Below, piece after piece: positions 15,410 to 17,407 of a stretch of DNA of 17,407 bases (position 1 is the stretch's first letter; each line of letters opens with the position of its first letter). The translations under genes and the position numbers were made by a program. The notes beneath the pieces are model-generated. The model worked only from the letters and a program-made list of their open reading frames with translations, ran no database searches and was not told the DNA's origin. Source of the DNA: Bacteroidales bacterium (GTDB lineage Bacteria > Bacteroidota > Bacteroidia > Bacteroidales > Muribaculaceae); the NCBI GenBank assembly GCA_004554255.1, contig SFNC01000034.1, positions 1 to 17,407 on the forward strand, written 5' to 3'.

Positions 15410-16467
15410 AATTTACCGGCTTTAACCAATTCAATATCTGACCGTACCATGCGCTTCACCAGGTCCTCGAAGGATGTCTTGCGCGGATTCCAGCCTAATT
15501 TGGTGCGTGCTTTGGCAGGGTCACCAAGAAGTGTTTCCACCTCAGACGGACGGAAGAACCGCGGGTCAACTTCCACCAGCACACGCCCGGTGGCAATATC
15601 GGTTCCGCGCTCATTCACGCCCTCGCCATCCCATTTCAGCTCAATTCCGGCCTCGCGGAACGCCAATGTGGCAAATTCGCGGACAGAATGCTGGTCGCCG
15701 GTGGCTATCACGTAATCATCAGGCTCGGGCTGCTGGAGTATCAGCCACATGCACTCCACGTAATCCATAGCATAACCCCAGTCGCGCAGTGCATTCAGGT
15801 TGCCGAGATAAAGTTTGTCCTGCTTACCGGCTGCGATTCGCGCTGCGGCCATCGTGATCTTGCGGGTGACGAAGTTCTCGCCGCGACGCTCCGACTCATG
15901 GTTGAAAAGTATGCCGTTGGCGGTGTACATGCCGTAGGAATCGCGGTAATTTCGCATTATCCAGTAGGCATAAAGTTTTGCCACAGCGTAAGGCGATTGC
16001 GGGCAGAAGGGGGTTGTCTCGCGCTGGGGTATCTCCTGCACTTTGCCGAAAAGCTCGGAGGTGGAAGCCTGATAAATACGGCATTTATGCTCCATGCCGA
16101 GAATGCGGATGGACTCCAGCAGGCGCAATGTGCCGTTGGCCACTACATCGGCAGTATATTCCGGGACATCGAACGATACCTTTACATGGCTTTGTGCCGC
16201 AAGATTGTATATCTCGTCGGGCTTTACCTCGGCTATGATACGCGTCAGCGACGACGAATCGGTCATGTCGCCGTAATGCAGGTTCACCAGTCGGCGGCGG
16301 TGCATGTCACGCACCCACTCGTCGAGATACAGATGCTCTATGCGTTCGGTATTGAATGAGGAACTGCGGCGGATTATGCCATGTACCTCATAGCCTTTTT
16401 CAAGAAGAAATTCAGCCAGATAAGAGCCATCCTGGCCCGTTATGCCGGTTATTAGTGCTGTTGGCAT
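15406..16467 (-). CDS. gmd: GDP-mannose 4,6-dehydratase
   Basis: Gmd converts GDP-D-mannose to GDP-4-keto-6-deoxy-D-mannose using bound NADP, the first committed step to GDP-L-fucose. The protein has 353 residues. The cofactor motif is TGITGQDGSYL (7–17), the phosphate-binding arginines lie in IIRRSSSFNTER (31–42), and the catalytic triad elements are Thr136/Glu138 in ASTSELFG with Tyr160 and Lys164 in SPYAVAK. The stretch FNHESERRGENFVTRKI is a Gmd signature. The product could also feed GDP-rhamnose or perosamine pathways, but the coupled fcl downstream makes fucose the likely end product. It is second in the operon, 34 bp after the HAD gene. Confidence 0.97.
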   Translation of the reverse strand: MPTALITGITGQDGSYLAEFLLEKGYEVHGIIRRSSSFNTERIEHLYLDEWVRDMHRRRLVNLHYGDMTDSSSLTRIIAEVKPDEIYNLAAQSHVKVSFDVPEYTADVVANGTLRLLESIRILGMEHKCRIYQASTSELFGKVQEIPQRETTPFCPQSPYAVAKLYAYWIMRNYRDSYGMYTANGILFNHESERRGENFVTRKITMAAARIAAGKQDKLYLGNLNALRDWGYAMDYVECMWLILQQPEPDDYVIATGDQHSVREFATLAFREAGIELKWDGEGVNERGTDIATGRVLVEVDPRFFRPSEVETLLGDPAKARTKLGWNPRKTSFEDLVKRMVRSDIELVKAGKL

Positions 16468-16501
16468 TTTTATTGTTTTAGTTTAATAAAACTTTATAAT
16501 T

Positions 16502-17170
16502 TCATAATAGTTCGCGCAAGGAATTTATCACTTTATGCGGATGGAACTCCGCGGGCCAAGCCGATAAATCCTGGCTGTGAATATTAACGCCCGCCACATC
16601 GGCAAGCATCACAGTGTTCCATCCCAAAAGATTGGGGTGATGGAAATCCTTAGACGGATTGTCGCCTACGTAGGTGAAATTCTCCACATCAGACATCCGC
16701 TCCATAATCATTCTGAAAGGCTTGTCGCTGTGCTTGTCGGTGTTAAAAAGCACGGTCGGGATAATAAATTGCGGGTCAATGTATCTGTCGGCCTCCAGAA
16801 CGGCAAGCTTGTTGAGCTGCCCTAATGCGCGGCCATCGGTAATGATACCGGTGTTGATGCCGCGGGCGCGCAACTCGTTGAGAACCATGCGACTTTCCTC
16901 GTCCAGGCTTATCTCCGGGCGGTGCGCACGGTATATGTTCAATTGCATATCAACAGACACCTCCACGCCGTTCCGTGCGGCGATTTCGCAGACAGTCTCG
17001 AATGCCCGGGCGGGAGATTCTACCATGGCTGAATACAATTCGTCCGGAGTCATGCGGCATACGGCCGCAAAACATCGGGCTACGGCACGCCATCCGCTGG
17101 TCCGATAGTCACGCTCCTTGTACAGCGTATCGTCCATATCGAATATTATTGCACTCTTTGCCATATCCAT
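16502..17170 (-). CDS. HAD-superfamily phosphatase heading the GDP-fucose operon
   Basis: This 222-residue protein is a HAD hydrolase with cap type C1. Motif I is FDMDDTLY with nucleophile Asp11 and acid/base Asp13; motif II is Thr111 in IITDGRALGQ; motif III is Lys150; motif IV is GDNPSKDF (169–176) with Asp170 and Asp175. A helical cap occupies about 18–90. All residues needed for phosphatase activity are present. Its position directly upstream of gmd–fcl under one promoter suggests a sugar-phosphate substrate linked to nucleotide-sugar or glycan synthesis, but family members vary widely and I do not assign one. The ATG at 17170 is used; a second ATG two codons in (17164) is possible. The leader from the predicted transcription start is very short, about 10–15 nt, and no strong Shine–Dalgarno is seen, as is common in this phylum. 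Confidence 0.9.
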   Translation of the reverse strand: MDMAKSAIIFDMDDTLYKERDYRTSGWRAVARCFAAVCRMTPDELYSAMVESPARAFETVCEIAARNGVEVSVDMQLNIYRAHRPEISLDEESRMVLNELRARGINTGIITDGRALGQLNKLAVLEADRYIDPQFIIPTVLFNTDKHSDKPFRMIMERMSDVENFTYVGDNPSKDFHHPNLLGWNTVMLADVAGVNIHSQDLSAWPAEFHPHKVINSLRELL

Positions 17171-17187
17171 TGATACTTATTTTACTG

Positions 17188-17219
17188 CAAAGATAGCAAA
17201 TAATGTTGAGCTATGCAAA
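17188..17219 (-). promoter_or_regulatory. Bacteroidota-type promoter for the HAD–gmd–fcl–transferase operon
   Basis: On the minus strand TTTG (17219–17216) is separated by 20 nt from TATCTTTG (17195–17188), matching both the −33 TTTG and the −7 TAnnTTTG elements. The −7 element ends 17 nt before the HAD ATG, leaving a very short leader. I see no invertible-promoter repeats flanking it, so phase variation like that of many Bacteroides capsule loci is not indicated within the visible sequence. Confidence 0.78.
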
Positions 17220-17331
17220 GCGTATCCGCATTGTTTTGATAACAAATATTGGGGAACGGGGTCTAAATACTAAAAACGGTAACAACTATGACTAATAAAG
17301 CAAAAAGGAATCTGTCTTGCCCTGAAAAAAG

Positions 17332-17351
17332 TTGACTCATAAAAGAGTCAA
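17332..17351. repeat. Perfect 7-bp inverted repeat in the right intergenic region
   Basis: TTGACTC and GAGTCAA flank a 6-nt ATAAAA spacer. Read on the minus strand the stem is followed by CTTTTTTC, which resembles a weak intrinsic terminator for a leftward gene beyond the window edge. Read on the plus strand it lies just before a possible start codon at 17355 and could be an operator. The sequence does not decide between these readings. Confidence 0.4.
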
Positions 17352-17354
17352 AAG

Positions 17355-17407
17355 ATGATAAAATTTCAGAGCTTACCCAGGCATAAACGCCAGGCAATCC
17401 GAGACGA
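17355..17407 (+). CDS. Possible start of a gene leaving the right edge (unidentified)
   Basis: From the ATG at 17355 the plus frame is open for 17 codons to the window edge, reading MIKFQSLPRHKRQAIRD. An in-frame TAA at 17340–17342 lies just upstream, so this ATG is the earliest possible start. The peptide is basic and protein-like, but too short to assign; no family is recognised. The opposite strand is also open across the same bases (17263–17406), so either or neither may be coding. The 184 bp between the HAD start and this ATG otherwise hold the promoter at 17188–17219 and the inverted repeat. Confidence 0.25.
   Translation, partial: MIKFQSLPRHKRQAIRD

Noticed and set aside
15688..16359. 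Plus-strand open frame of 223 codons opposite gmd
   Set aside because: It mirrors conserved Gmd codons and shows no independent domain, start context or promoter.
17171..17230. Invertible promoter for the glycan operon
   Set aside because: The promoter is clear but no pair of inverted repeats flanks it within the window and no invertase gene is nearby.
17288..17335. ATG frame of 15 codons (MTNKAKRNLSCPEKS)
   Set aside because: Too short and without promoter or conserved neighbours; could be a leader peptide but nothing supports it.
17263..17406. Minus-strand open frame entering from the right edge and ending at a TAG
   Set aside because: Only 47 codons are visible, with AT-rich codons unlike the neighbours and no motif; not enough to call a gene tail.
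1..17407. CRISPR arrays, tRNA/rRNA genes, phage or defence genes
   Set aside because: No regularly spaced direct repeats, cloverleaf-like segments or relevant protein families were seen on either strand.

Overview
The window is a gene-dense stretch of a Bacteroidales chromosome, possibly Muribaculaceae or a near relative. The family guess is from overall feel and is weak; the order is well supported. The support is a DUF4290 gene, a PorQ-type outer-membrane protein, the ileS–traR–lspA gene order, a TraR/DksA protein with a single finger cysteine, a 567-residue acyl-CoA dehydrogenase beside etfBA, a Bacteroides-type GDP-fucose synthase, and promoter-like sites matching the Bacteroidota pattern TTG-N20-TAnnTTTG. 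Codon use looks even throughout, and every main reading frame is intact.

Layout. (1) Positions 1–6302, minus strand: one housekeeping operon read right to left, ileS, traR/dksA-like, lspA, fabG, DUF4290 gene, rimM (cut by the left edge). It starts from a recognisable promoter at 6370–6400 and covers isoleucyl-tRNA charging, lipoprotein signal-peptide cleavage, fatty-acid elongation and ribosome maturation. (2) 6303–6587: divergent intergenic region with a promoter for each side and a small hairpin in the presumed etfB leader. (3) 6588–10235, plus strand: etfB–etfA–acyl-CoA dehydrogenase, a flavin electron-transfer unit, followed by a 12-bp hairpin. (4) 10416–13334, plus strand: porQ–cmk–ispH–small lipoprotein, nearly overlapping genes. 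(5) 13295–17170, minus strand: HAD phosphatase, gmd, fcl, and a WecA/MraY-type polyprenyl-phosphate sugar-phosphate transferase. This is a short GDP-L-fucose and surface-glycan initiation operon with its own promoter at 17188–17219. Its last gene runs tail-to-tail into the lipoprotein gene, overlapping it by 40 bp. (6) 17171–17407: promoter, a perfect 7-bp inverted repeat, and perhaps the first codons of a gene that leaves the window.

How the genes fit together: the left operon is growth and translation housekeeping. The middle unit passes electrons from an acyl-CoA oxidation to ETF. The right operon makes GDP-L-fucose from GDP-mannose and supplies a lipid-linked sugar initiator for a surface polysaccharide or glycoprotein glycan.

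I found no phage, CRISPR, tRNA, rRNA, complete insertion sequence or defence system, and nothing I would call a new biological system. The most striking item is the isoleucyl-tRNA synthetase, whose catalytic HIGH signature is rearranged to GIHH, a change linked to very strong mupirocin resistance.
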